Assembly: GCA_964547855.1 (NCBI GenBank)
Contig: CAZJPG010000010.1
Coordinates: 1 to 43,512 of the forward strand
DNA length: 43,512 nt
Source of the DNA: JBAZHE01 sp964547855
Lineage (GTDB): Bacteria > Patescibacteriota > Patescibacteriia > Patescibacteriales > WJLG01
Direction: 5' to 3'
Below the pieces are notes generated by a model, which saw only the letters and a list, made by a program, of their open reading frames with translations, searched no databases and was not told where the DNA came from. Made by a program: the position numbers and the translations under genes. Positions 25,391-32,896 of this stretch are shown here, in pieces (the first letter of the stretch is position 1; each line of letters opens with the position of its first letter).

Positions 25391-25417
25391 AAACCCCCTT
25401 TAATTTAGGGGAGTTTT
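25391..25417 (-). terminator. Terminator of the rnhB unit
   Basis: AAAC-CCCCT on the left pairs with AGGGG-GTTT on the right with one bulged base. On the minus strand it is followed by TTTTATTTTT. Confidence 0.75.
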
Positions 25418-25767
25418 TAGCGATGACCCCAGATTTCGCCACAATCCAAGGTTATTTGTCCAGCCCTCATTCCTTCTGCAACATTCTTTTCGGCCTTGTC
25501 GAAGATTTCTTTGGCGGCAACGTCTAGCCTTTCTTTGTCCCAGTTGATGATACTTGCCAGTATTCCTACTTGGTTTTTGTCGATCGGCTCTTGATGAATG
25601 CCGCGACATATGCAGTCTAACATACCAAGCTTATCTTCGCTTAACCAGTCTTTTAAAAATATTCTCATGTTTTCAGCGGCTTCGTTCTTGTCTTTTCCTT
25701 CAGCGAAGAAAAAGTAATAGAAATCGGCAGAACAATTGAAATCATGAACGTTTAAAAAGAACAGCAT
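25417..25767 (-). CDS. Small protein of unknown function downstream of rnhB
   Basis: This 116-residue protein is a paralog of the 24845-25249 product. It has a beta-like aromatic N-terminal stretch, the motif EGKDKNEAAENMRIFLKDWL and an acidic/helical rest. AGGAGG at 25773-25778 is 5 nt from the ATG, a clear Shine-Dalgarno sequence. It starts 34 nt after rnhB and is probably co-transcribed with it. No family is recognised. Confidence 0.75.
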   Translation of the reverse strand: MLFFLNVHDFNCSADFYYFFFAEGKDKNEAAENMRIFLKDWLSEDKLGMLDCICRGIHQEPIDKNQVGILASIINWDKERLDVAAKEIFDKAEKNVAEGMRAGQITLDCGEIWGHR

Positions 25768-25801
25768 AGTTCCCTCCTTTTTTGTTTTTCAATAATTTAT
25801 A

Positions 25802-26446
25802 TCAAGATTGCTTATTTTTCAAGATGTCCGATATCGGTCTAAAAGTCTTTCTGTGGATGGTGCAGGGTCCGAATCGTTTCAATGCTTCTATGTGCGCTTT
25901 CGTTCCATAGCCGGCGTGTTTGGCGAAGCCGTAGGCCGGAAATCGCTTGTCATATTCTTCCATGAGTCGATCGCGCGTCACTTTAGCGATGATCGAGGCG
26001 GCAGCAATAGAAAAGACCAAGGCGTCGCCATCGATGACGGCCTCTTGGCGAAAAGAGGAATTAGGGATGATGAATTTCCCGTCCACCATAAGGTAGTCTG
26101 GTTTTTGCTTGAGTTGTCCGACGGCCATCTTCATGGCTAGAAAAGTCGCTTGCAGTATGTTGACACGGTCGATCGTCTCATGATCGACAACTCCGACGCC
26201 GACTTCGAAGAAATTTTCTCTCACCAAGTCGAAGAGTAAATCGCGTTTTTTGGCAGTGATCTTTTTCGAATCGTTAATGCCAGAGAGTTTTTCCATTTTG
26301 GCGGCATCAGCGAGTATCTCCGAATTCAAAACCGCCACCGCGGCCACGACCGGTCCGGCTAGTGGTCCGCGTCCGGCTTCGTCGATACCGGCAATAAGCT
26401 TTATGCCCTGGGCGAATAATGATTTTTCTTTTTCGAAACTTAGCAT
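25802..26446 (-). CDS. rnhB: Ribonuclease HII
   Basis: This 214-residue protein begins with the catalytic motif AGIDEAGRGPLAGPVVAA (D22, E23). It continues with SKKITAKKRDLLFDL, YLMVDGKF, DGDALVFSIAAASIIAKVTRDRLM and GYGTKAHIEAL, all typical of RNase HII. It cleaves the RNA strand of RNA-DNA hybrids and starts ribonucleotide excision repair. It heads a short unit with the 25417-25767 gene. Confidence 0.95.
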   Translation of the reverse strand: MLSFEKEKSLFAQGIKLIAGIDEAGRGPLAGPVVAAVAVLNSEILADAAKMEKLSGINDSKKITAKKRDLLFDLVRENFFEVGVGVVDHETIDRVNILQATFLAMKMAVGQLKQKPDYLMVDGKFIIPNSSFRQEAVIDGDALVFSIAAASIIAKVTRDRLMEEYDKRFPAYGFAKHAGYGTKAHIEALKRFGPCTIHRKTFRPISDILKNKQS

Positions 26447-26470
26447 GAGTAAATTTTTGATCTGTTATTA

Positions 26471-26500
26471 TTGTGCGGTTGACTGAGAAAAAGGTATAAT
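26471..26500 (+). promoter_or_regulatory. Possible promoter of the RhuM-Fic gene
   Basis: TATAAT at 26495-26500 is preceded at 18 bp by TTGTGC (26471-26476). The predicted leader is about 45 nt and has no clear Shine-Dalgarno sequence. Confidence 0.4.
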
Positions 26501-26551
26501 TTAAGCGTTGTTTGTTGCCATTCTAACCCATCTTCTAATAAAAAACAAATT

Positions 26552-27511
26552 ATGAAAAAAGAAAAAAATAAAATCGTCATTTATCAAGGAAATAACGGGG
26601 AAATTGCGCTTAAGGGTGATTTTTTTAAGGAAACTATCTGGGCAAATCAATCGCAAATCGTTGATTTGTATGGCGTGGATCAGTCGGTTATTTCAAGACA
26701 TGTTAAAAATATTTTTAGAGATGGAGAAATAGATGAAAAGAGTAATATGCAAAAAATGCATATTGCAAATTCAGATAAGCCGGTTATTTTCTATTCATTA
26801 GACGTTATTTTGGCCGTTGGATACAGGACAAATTCTAAGATAGCGATAGAATTTAGAAAATGGGCTACTAAAACTTTGCGTGAACATATTGTCAAAGGCT
26901 ACACACTGAATAAAAAAAGATTGTCAAAGAATTACACTGAATTTTTGCAGGCCGTGGAAACGGTCAAAAAACTTTTACCAGCCGGCGATGAATTTAAAGC
27001 AAAGGATGTTTTGGAATTGGTTAAAATGTTTGCCGACACTTGGTTGTCGCTCGACGCTTATGATAAAGGAGTTTTCGAAAAAGGAAAGATAACAAAGAGA
27101 AAAATAATTTTAGCCACCGACGATCTATATTCCGCTATTGCGGAATTAAAAACTGAGCTTCTTAGAAAATCAGAAGCTACGGATATTTTTGCCGCGGAAA
27201 GGGCGGTCGGTTCCGTAGAGGGGATTATCGGTAATGTTATGCAATCATTCGGCGGCAAAGAGGTCTATCCGAGTATCGAAGAAAAGGCGGCCCATCTTTT
27301 GTATTTCATGGTCAAAAATCATCCTTTCGTTGACGGCAATAAGCGCTGCGGAGCCTTTTCTTTTGTTTGGTTTTTGAAAATAAGCGGCGCCCTGGATGCT
27401 TCGCGCTTGACCCCGGCCGCCATAACCGCGCTGACGATACTTATCGCCGAAAGCAATCCGAGAGAAAAAGATAAAATGACCGGCTTGGTTATGATGCTTT
27501 TGAGAAAATAG
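26552..27511 (+). CDS. RhuM-family protein with C-terminal Fic/DOC domain
   Basis: This 319-residue protein has a RhuM-like N-terminal region (about 1-150: ANQSQIVDLYGVDQSVISRH, IFYSLDVILAVGYR, FRKWATKTLREHIVKGYTLN) with helix-turn-helix character. A Fic/DOC domain (about 200-319) carries the complete motif HPFVDGNKR at 257-265. Fic enzymes transfer AMP or another nucleotide or phosphate group onto target proteins. RhuM-Fic proteins are typical of genomic islands and are suspected toxins or defence factors. It converges on the recombinase gene; their stop codons abut at 27511/27512. No antitoxin is seen. Confidence 0.85.
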   Translation: MKKEKNKIVIYQGNNGEIALKGDFFKETIWANQSQIVDLYGVDQSVISRHVKNIFRDGEIDEKSNMQKMHIANSDKPVIFYSLDVILAVGYRTNSKIAIEFRKWATKTLREHIVKGYTLNKKRLSKNYTEFLQAVETVKKLLPAGDEFKAKDVLELVKMFADTWLSLDAYDKGVFEKGKITKRKIILATDDLYSAIAELKTELLRKSEATDIFAAERAVGSVEGIIGNVMQSFGGKEVYPSIEEKAAHLLYFMVKNHPFVDGNKRCGAFSFVWFLKISGALDASRLTPAAITALTILIAESNPREKDKMTGLVMMLLRK

Positions 27512-28363
27512 TTATAGTAAGTCTTTGATTTTATCAAATTGCGTGACAGCGACTTTAGTATAGATTTGAGTAGTTTCCAGCCGTTCGTGGCCGAGCAATG
27601 ATTGTATGTAGCGGATATCTAAGCCGCTTTCCAAAAGGTGGGTAGCGAAACTGTGGCGAAAAGAATGAGGCGAGACCGGTTTATTTAAGCCGGCTTTTTT
27701 TGTATTTTGCGAGACGATTGCTTGGATTGTTCTGGCCGTGAGTTTACCACCACGATTCGATTCGAAGATATATTCTTGCGGTCTAAATTCGGCCAAATAT
27801 TTTTCAATATTCCTCAAGGTGATTTCGGAGATGATAGTTACGCGATCTTTGGCGCCCTTTGCGCCTTTGAGATGAATAATCTTGCGATTAAAATCGATAT
27901 CATTGATACGCAAGGCGACGACTTCGCTGACGCGCAGGCCGGAACAATAGAGGATTTGGATGATTAATTTGTGCTTAATGTTGTCGCAGGCGTTAATGAT
28001 GTCTATAATTTCTTTTTTGGAAAGAACGACCGGCAGTTTTTTGTCCTTTTTGGCGCGCGGGAGATTGAAGAAGAATTTACGACAGAGGATCTTTTCGAAG
28101 TAGAATTTTAAGGCGCTATAAGCTGTGTTCAAAGTGGAGGAAGAGAGGTTTTTGTCGTATAAATTTTCCAAATAATTTCGAACATCGTTGTTGTTTATCT
28201 CTTTGGGGTTTTTTCTTGTAAAATTCAATATTTCGGTGATATAATGCAGGTAGGATTTGATAGTTTTTGGGCTAAACTTACGCAACTTCATTTCCTGTAT
28301 TAGCCAGAAAATCGGGCTTTTGCTTGGATATTGGTAATTTTGTTGTAAAAATTTTCCGTTCAT
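27512..28363 (-). CDS. Tyrosine recombinase (XerC/D or integrase-like)
   Basis: This 283-residue protein has an N-terminal SAM-like core-binding domain (about 17-95). The catalytic residues are R144 (SGLRVSE), H233 and R236 (HSFRHSF), H259 (LLGH) and nucleophile Y268 (IYTKV), all present, so it should be active. It lacks the extra segment between the second and third catalytic patches that marks canonical integron IntI. It lies at the head of the cassette-like array and points away from it, as intI does in integrons. AAGGAGGG precedes the ATG by an unusually short gap of about 2 nt. Confidence 0.9.
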   Translation of the reverse strand: MNGKFLQQNYQYPSKSPIFWLIQEMKLRKFSPKTIKSYLHYITEILNFTRKNPKEINNNDVRNYLENLYDKNLSSSTLNTAYSALKFYFEKILCRKFFFNLPRAKKDKKLPVVLSKKEIIDIINACDNIKHKLIIQILYCSGLRVSEVVALRINDIDFNRKIIHLKGAKGAKDRVTIISEITLRNIEKYLAEFRPQEYIFESNRGGKLTARTIQAIVSQNTKKAGLNKPVSPHSFRHSFATHLLESGLDIRYIQSLLGHERLETTQIYTKVAVTQFDKIKDLL

Positions 28364-28417
28364 ACCCTCCTTATGATTAGAAATTTATACTAATATTTTA
28401 ACTAATTTTAAAACAAA

Positions 28418-28445
28418 TAACAACAACTTCGCATATACCTTGTTA
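28418..28445 (+). repeat. Short attC/attI-like half site at the recombinase end of the array
   Basis: TAAC at 28418-28421 and GTTA at 28442-28445 border a 28-bp site. Read on the minus strand from 28445 it gives TAACAAGGTATATGCGA, matching the TAACAnnGnnTATnCG half-site of the downstream attC-like elements. It lies between the recombinase start and the first cassette, where an attI-type site would be expected. Confidence 0.45.
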
Positions 28446-28515
28446 GCTGAAATATTCCTTTTCTTTTTTGGGCTATCGCCCAATTGTTTTAAAAAATTTT
28501 CAAATTTCTTTTTCA
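28442..28515 (+). repeat. Left terminal inverted repeat of the GmrSD/AlbA_2 cassette
   Basis: Starting with GTTAGCTGA, this stretch of about 75 bp is matched in inverted orientation at 30808-30883. The match includes 31 identical bases (28484-28514 against 30809-30839). It contains its own hairpin, TTGGGC/GCCCAA at 28468-28483. The rest of the 260-nt gap before the gene is AT-rich, with another hairpin GTTTTC/GAAAAC at 28540-28564. Confidence 0.8.
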
Positions 28516-28623
28516 TTAATTATAGAGGGGCAATAAGGTGTTTTCTCCGCTTCGCTACGAAAACGATTTATTAAACAAATAATTAAAATTGCATACTTAA
28601 AATAATTTGAACCAAAAACCGCT

Positions 28624-30753
28624 ATGAAAATTAATCAAATTCTAGACAAAATCGACGAAAATCAAATTTTTGTGCCGGCATTCCAAAGAGAATATGTTTG
28701 GAAACGCGAAAACGCAAAAGATTTAATTGCCTCGCTAATTCGTCAATATCCAACAGGAACAATGTTGACATGGGAAACTAATAGTCCGCCAGAACTAAAG
28801 GGAAAATGGCAATACGATTCACGACAAGGTGCTGTAAAAATAATTTTGGACGGACAGCAAAGAATAACTACGTTATATCTTTTGATTCGTAATAAAATCC
28901 CATCTTATTATAAAGAATCGGAAATCTTAAAAGATCCTCGTGGGTTATATGTGAACATTCGAACGCTTGAGCTGCAGTATTACAAGCCGTCAATCATGCA
29001 GTCTGACCCGCAATGGGTGAATATAACTGATATTTTTCAACGAAAAACAAGAGAAAGAGATTTAATTCGCGCTATTCAAGACAAAGGAATTGAAATTAGC
29101 CGTGAAGAAGAAGATAAAATTTCCGATAATTTTAGGGCTGTAGAAAATATTCCAGAAATTGAATTTGTTGAACAATCTATTCCAATAAAAGCAAGTCTCA
29201 AAGAGGCTATAGATATTTTTTATATCGTCAATGCTAGTGGCGTAAATCTCACAGAAGCGGAATTGGCCCTTGCTCAAATTTCAGGATATTGGCCACAGGC
29301 GAGAGAAATTTTTAAAAAGAAGCTTGAAAAATTAAAAGAAGACGGTTTTGTATTCAAGCTAGATTTTATTATTTACTGCTTGCTGGGAATTCTTTATAGC
29401 ATAGGCTCTGACATGACAAAATTACACGACAGAAGTAATGAAGAAAGCTTAAAAGAGGCATGGAAAAGACTTGACGAGGAAATTCTTGACTATGTTGTAA
29501 ATGTACTTCGTTCCCAGGCGTACGTTGATCACTCAGATGAAATAAATTCAGTTTACGCCCTGGTTCCTGTTGTTGTTTATTTTTATAAACAGGGGGTGGA
29601 CACCATTACTGAAAACGACATAAAAAAAGTTATTAAGTGGTTTTACTATTCACAAATCAGACAAAGATATATCAGTCAGTTGCCTCAAAAACTTGATAAA
29701 GATATCGGTATTGTTGTTAGGGCTGAAAATCCTTTTGACGAACTGTTGTATAGCATAAAACTTGAAAGACCCTTGGATATTACAGCAGATGAATTTATTG
29801 GTGTTGACGTTCGCAATGCCCTTTTTAGTTTAATGCGCTGGTATTTTAAAAGCAAAAACGCTATTTGTTTCACAACTGGAAACGGGATAAGAAAAAATAT
29901 GGGCAAAAAATATTCACTCGAATGGGATCATATTTTTCCTTACTCGGTGCTTAAAGAAAATGGATATAATATAAATAACCGCCATAAATATGCTTTAGCA
30001 CAAGAAATTACAAATCGAGCGATTTTAACACAACTGGCAAATCGTCGAAAAAGTGATGAATTGGCGGAAAATTACCTTGCAGAAGTAAAAGAAAAATTTC
30101 CTTCCGCCCTTAAACTTCAAGTTGTCCCCGAAGATGAGAATTTATGGAAATTGGAAAATTTTGAGAAATTTCTTGAAGTCAGGAGAAAATCTCTTGCAAA
30201 AGAATTGAACCATTTTCTTGAGAACATAACCACAACAGAGGAGGTTGAAATCCAAATTCCATTAGACGAGCTTATTTCAGAGGGCGAAAGTGACGAGTTG
30301 GAATTTAAGTCGTCTTTGCGCTGGAATTATAAAGACGAACAAATAGACAAAAAACTTGAAAATGTGATCTTGAAATCCATCTCAGCTTTTAGCAACTGGG
30401 AGGGTGGAACGTTAATTATTGGCGTAAATGATGAGGGGGAAATTTTAGGACTAGATCGTGATTATAGGTCTTTGGACGGAGGAAAAGATGAGTTTGAATT
30501 ACATTTAAGAAATCTAATTAATAAAACATTTGGAAAAGTATTCGCCACAATTGGTATTAGTATTAATTTTCAAATAATTGAAGAGGCTGAAATTTGCGTA
30601 ATCAATATATTTAAAGGAAATAAGCCGTTATATTTGGAGTTGGTAGACGAGAATGGTAAAAAATCTGAAAAATTTTATGTCAGAAGTGGAAATACTTCTC
30701 AAGAACTTGGATTAAGTGAAGTCAGTGAGTATATTAAATCACGATTTCAATAA
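28624..30753 (+). CDS. GmrSD-like DUF262/HNH protein fused to an AlbA_2 (Schlafen-type) domain
   Basis: This 709-residue protein starts with a DUF262 domain (VPAFQREYVWKRENAKDLI, then LDGQQRITTLY with DGQQR at 76-80). An HNH/DUF1524-like nuclease segment follows (WDHIFPYSVL with H436, then NRAILTQLANRRKSD). The last 155 or so residues form an AlbA_2 domain (ESDELEFKSSLRW, ISAFSNWEGGTLIIGVND, YVRSGN). DUF262-DUF1524 proteins include GmrSD type IV restriction enzymes that cut modified phage DNA. AlbA_2 is a nucleic-acid-binding or nuclease module. An anti-phage role is therefore likely. It is the first cassette after the recombinase. Confidence 0.82.
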   Translation: MKINQILDKIDENQIFVPAFQREYVWKRENAKDLIASLIRQYPTGTMLTWETNSPPELKGKWQYDSRQGAVKIILDGQQRITTLYLLIRNKIPSYYKESEILKDPRGLYVNIRTLELQYYKPSIMQSDPQWVNITDIFQRKTRERDLIRAIQDKGIEISREEEDKISDNFRAVENIPEIEFVEQSIPIKASLKEAIDIFYIVNASGVNLTEAELALAQISGYWPQAREIFKKKLEKLKEDGFVFKLDFIIYCLLGILYSIGSDMTKLHDRSNEESLKEAWKRLDEEILDYVVNVLRSQAYVDHSDEINSVYALVPVVVYFYKQGVDTITENDIKKVIKWFYYSQIRQRYISQLPQKLDKDIGIVVRAENPFDELLYSIKLERPLDITADEFIGVDVRNALFSLMRWYFKSKNAICFTTGNGIRKNMGKKYSLEWDHIFPYSVLKENGYNINNRHKYALAQEITNRAILTQLANRRKSDELAENYLAEVKEKFPSALKLQVVPEDENLWKLENFEKFLEVRRKSLAKELNHFLENITTTEEVEIQIPLDELISEGESDELEFKSSLRWNYKDEQIDKKLENVILKSISAFSNWEGGTLIIGVNDEGEILGLDRDYRSLDGGKDEFELHLRNLINKTFGKVFATIGISINFQIIEEAEICVINIFKGNKPLYLELVDENGKKSEKFYVRSGNTSQELGLSEVSEYIKSRFQ

Positions 30754-30761
30754 GGATTTTT

Positions 30762-30802
30762 TTATTTTGGGCATTCACCCCCAACCCCTCTGCCCAAAAT
30801 AA
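30762..30802 (+). terminator. Hairpin after the GmrSD/AlbA_2 gene, possible terminator
   Basis: TTATTTTGGGCA at 30762-30773 pairs perfectly with TGCCCAAAATAA at 30791-30802 around a C-rich 17-nt loop. There is no long T run after it, so termination may be weak. Confidence 0.45.
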
Positions 30803-30807
30803 AAAAC

Positions 30808-30883
30808 AGAAAAAGAAATTTGAAAATTTTTTAAAACAAGTTTTCTTATCAGAAAACAAAAGAAAAGGAATGCATCAGCTAAC
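30808..30883 (+). repeat. Right terminal inverted repeat of the GmrSD/AlbA_2 cassette
   Basis: This is the inverted counterpart of 28442-28515 and ends TCAGCTAAC. Its own internal hairpin (GTTTTC/GAAAAC) occupies the position of the TTGGGC hairpin in the left copy, so the arms differ there but match on both sides. Confidence 0.8.
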
Positions 30884-30974
30884 AAAGCGTATGCGGTTCG
30901 GGCTTTCCGCAGAAAGCCCTCTCCCATATTTTGCTTCACTTCGTTTCGCAAAACATCGCATACGCTAATAGTTA
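30880..30974 (+). repeat. attC-like site 1
   Basis: TAAC at 30880 and GTTA at 30971 border a palindrome: GCGTATGCGG on the left pairs with the CGCATACGC segment on the right. The right side carries extra bases (TAATA) before GTTA. Inner hairpins GGGCTTTC/GAAAGCCC and TTTTGC/GCAAAA are present. The layout resembles attC R and L boxes with unpaired extra bases. Confidence 0.55.
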
Positions 30975-31176
30975 CGCAAAATGTTGCTCGCTCCGCTAAC
31001 GCTCGCGAGCCATCTCTTTTGCGTAACGTGGCGCGCTTGGCAGCACCTGCTAGGCTTCCGTGTTGCTCCGCTTCGCTCGCAACACTTCGCCTAACAGCTG
31101 CTTATGCGAAATGCCCGTCTCCGAATTCGCTGTCGCTCTTCGGATCCGAGCACTTCGCATCAAGCGCGCCACGTTC
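30971..31176 (+). repeat. 206-bp palindromic repeat, copy 1
   Basis: The repeat has two palindromes in tandem. GTTACGCAAAA pairs with TTTTGCGTAAC (30971-31027). TAACGTGGCGCGCTT pairs with AAGCGCGCCACGTT (31024-31176). The second contains two side arms, GTGTTGC/GCAACAC and ATGCGAA..TTCGCAT with TCCGAA/TTCGGA, giving a Y-shaped fold. This copy ends GTTC instead of GTTA. With site 1 it fills most of the 451-nt gap between genes. Confidence 0.85.
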
Positions 31177-31204
31177 TACGAAATAACAAAATGTTTTAAT
31201 TAAT
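31173..31204 (+). repeat. Left inverted repeat of the WGR cassette (partner 31734-31765)
   Basis: This 32-bp segment starts GTTCTACGA and matches the reverse complement of 31734-31765, which starts GTTATACGA, at 28 of 32 positions. The ATG is the next codon. Confidence 0.85.
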
Positions 31205-31738
31205 ATGATGACTAAATTGTATAAGGATGTTGATAATTTTCTTCACTATTGGGAAATTTGGGATAATAAAAATGTTATCACAATCCACTGGGGTAAGCTG
31301 GGCGAAACTGGTGACTCGAAAAATATAAACGTCAAATTTTATCAAAACCTTAATAAAATCGTTAAAAATGAAATTGCCAAAACTAAAAGTGATGGTTATT
31401 ATGAGATTCCTCAAGAAAAACATTTTCAGTTAATTGTTCAATTTAAAATTGGCGAGAACTTTGGGACTGAAGATGATCTTGATAAACAACAAAAGGTTGA
31501 AAATTTATTAAATGAAGCGTTGGGATGGACGGGCAATGGATATTGTGACGGAGGTGATATTGGCAGTGGTACGATGAATATATTTTCTTTTGTTATCGAG
31601 CCTGGCTCAGCGCAAAAAACAGTTATTGAAAAATTAACTGAAAATAAAATTTTTAACGATTTTATTATTGCTATAAGAAAAGATGAGGATATTAAAATTG
31701 TTTACCCAGAAAATTATCAAGGCGAATTTCAATATTAA
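31205..31738 (+). CDS. Cassette protein with WGR-like N-terminal domain
   Basis: This 177-residue protein begins with a segment resembling a WGR domain (FLHYWEIWDNKNVITIHWGKLGETGD), a nucleic-acid-interacting module known from PARPs and some bacterial proteins. The C-terminal half (LGWTGNGYCDGGDIGSGTMN and following) is not recognised. The ATG directly follows the left inverted repeat (31173-31204). The stop lies inside the right repeat (31734-31765), so the ORF fills the cassette exactly. Its AT content is higher than in the core genes. Confidence 0.78.
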   Translation: MMTKLYKDVDNFLHYWEIWDNKNVITIHWGKLGETGDSKNINVKFYQNLNKIVKNEIAKTKSDGYYEIPQEKHFQLIVQFKIGENFGTEDDLDKQQKVENLLNEALGWTGNGYCDGGDIGSGTMNIFSFVIEPGSAQKTVIEKLTENKIFNDFIIAIRKDEDIKIVYPENYQGEFQY

Positions 31739-31765
31739 TTAAAATATTTTGTTACATCGTATAAC
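31734..31765 (+). repeat. Right inverted repeat of the WGR cassette
   Basis: This 32-bp segment ends TCGTATAAC and contains the stop codon of the WGR-like gene. It pairs with 31173-31204. Confidence 0.85.
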
Positions 31766-31882
31766 AAAGAATATCCGGTTCAGAAATTTTTCAGTAACAC
31801 ATTACATTATAGAACAAAAAATTTCTTCACCCAAATTTTATTTCGCTTCGCTCAATAAAACTTCAGATATTCTTGAACGTTA
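31762..31882 (+). repeat. attC-like site 2
   Basis: TAAC at 31762 and GTTA at 31879 border the site. AAGAATATC on the left pairs with GATATTCTT on the right. The inner stem TTTTAT/ATAAAA closes a loop containing TTCGCTTCGCT. Extra bases (GAAC) lie before GTTA. Confidence 0.55.
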
Positions 31883-32084
31883 CGTAAAATGTTGCTCGCT
31901 CCGCTAACGCTCGCGAGCCATCTCTTTTGCGTAACGTGGCGCGCTTGGCAGCACCTGCTAGGCTTCCGTGTTGCTCCGCTTCGCTCGCAACACTTCGCCT
32001 AACAGCTGCTTATGCGAAATGCCCGTCTCCGAATTCGCTGTCGCTCTTCGGATCCGAGCACTTCGCATCAAGCGCGCCACGTTA
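31879..32084 (+). repeat. 206-bp palindromic repeat, copy 2
   Basis: This copy has the same length as copy 1, and I see only isolated differences (GTTACGT at the left border, GTTA at the right). Together with attC-like site 2 it fills the 413-nt gap between genes. Confidence 0.85.
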
Positions 32085-32112
32085 TACGACATATTGCTCG
32101 AGGCACAAAAAT
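32081..32112 (+). repeat. Left inverted repeat of the DUF3795 cassette (partner 32500-32576)
   Basis: The repeat begins GTTATACGA, which pairs with TCGTATAAC at 32568-32576. GAGGCACAAAAAT at 32100-32112 pairs with ATTTTTGTGCCTC at 32500-32512. The right side carries an additional inner hairpin between these two blocks. Confidence 0.75.
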
Positions 32113-32151
32113 AGAAAAAGTTTTATAACTTGATAAATTTATTTTAATAGT

Positions 32152-32499
32152 ATGAATTCAAAAAGATATGTTGGCTGTTGTGGAGCATATTGCAAGACCT
32201 GCAAACCTTTTATTGAAGGTGTATGTAAAGGTTGCAAAATTGGTTTTGACACAGGTGAAAGAGATATTAATAAAGCTAAATGCAAAATCAAATTGTGTTG
32301 TTTTAGGGATCATAAATTTGATACCTGTGCAGATTGTTCTAAATTAGAGTCTTGCAATATTATCGGAAGTTGGTACGCCAAAAACGGATACAAATATAAG
32401 AAGTATAAAAAAGCCATTGAATTCATAAGGAAAAATGGATATTCTAAATTTATCAAGTTAGCCAGTAAGTGGAAAAATGCTTATGGCAAATATGAATGA
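32152..32499 (+). CDS. DUF3795-like cysteine-rich cassette protein
   Basis: This 115-residue protein has eleven or more cysteines arranged as CCGAYCKTCKPF, GVCKGCKIG, KCKIKLCC and DTCADC..ESC, fitting the DUF3795 family of small metal-binding proteins. The C-terminal part is lysine-rich and helical. Function is unknown. A second DUF3795-like protein is encoded at 35396-35809 outside the array. The gene lies in the loop of an inverted repeat. Confidence 0.8.
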   Translation: MNSKRYVGCCGAYCKTCKPFIEGVCKGCKIGFDTGERDINKAKCKIKLCCFRDHKFDTCADCSKLESCNIIGSWYAKNGYKYKKYKKAIEFIRKNGYSKFIKLASKWKNAYGKYE

Positions 32500-32572
32500 A
32501 TTTTTGTGCCTCTGCGTCATACGCTTTGGGGACGCTGCGCTTTCACTCCACTTCGTTCCGTTCACCCTCGTA

Positions 32573-32666
32573 TAACAAGGGATAAAAGGAAAATTGCTCG
32601 GCTCGCAATTTTCCCAAATTTTTCTTCCACTTTGTTTCAGAAAAACTTCTTTTATCCCTGACGTTA
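32573..32666 (+). repeat. attC-like site 3
   Basis: TAAC at 32573 and GTTA at 32663 border the site. AAGGGATAAAAG on the left pairs with CTTTTATCCC on the right. An inner hairpin is built from AAAATTGC/GCAATTTT. The extra bases TGAC precede GTTA. Confidence 0.55.
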
Positions 32667-32868
32667 CGCAAAATGTTGCTCGCTCCGCTAACGCTCGCGA
32701 GCCATCTCTTTTGCGTAACGTGGCGCGCTTGGCAGCACCTGCTAGGCTTCCGTGTTGCTCCGCTTCGCTCGCAACACTTCGCCTAACAGCTGCTTATGCG
32801 AAATGCCCGTCTCCGAATTCGCTGTCGCTCTTCGGATCCGAGCACTTCGCATCAAGCGCGCCACGTTA
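32663..32868 (+). repeat. 206-bp palindromic repeat, copy 3
   Basis: This is a near-perfect copy of repeats 1 and 2 with GTTA at both borders. One reading frame stays open through it into the next gene, but that is a property of the repeat and not evidence for a longer protein. Confidence 0.85.
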
Positions 32869-32896
32869 TGTGAAATTTTTAAAAATATTAAATTTG
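32865..32896 (+). repeat. Left inverted repeat of the HEPN-like cassette (partner 33524-33554)
   Basis: This 32-bp segment starts GTTATGTGA and matches the reverse complement of 33524-33554 with two mismatches and one gap. It ends exactly at the ATG at 32897. Confidence 0.87.

Noticed and set aside
27512..28363. Calling the recombinase IntI outright
   Set aside because: The extra segment between catalytic patches typical of integron integrases is missing, so only tyrosine recombinase is stated.
26505..28435. Outer inverted repeat enclosing the RhuM-Fic and recombinase genes (GTTGTTTGTTG / CAAATAACAAC)
   Set aside because: The match is short, low in complexity and needs gaps, so it is not good enough to call a unit border.
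31927..32133. Recurring small ORF inside each long repeat (reads NVARLAAPARLPCCSASLA...)
   Set aside because: It is one open frame of the palindromic repeat, with no Shine-Dalgarno sequence or promoter, and copy 4 changes the protein sequence while keeping the stems.
32594..32896. N-terminal extension of the HEPN-like protein through long repeat copy 3
   Set aside because: The extension is repeat sequence that happens to be open in this frame. The cassette inverted repeat ends exactly at the ATG at 32897.
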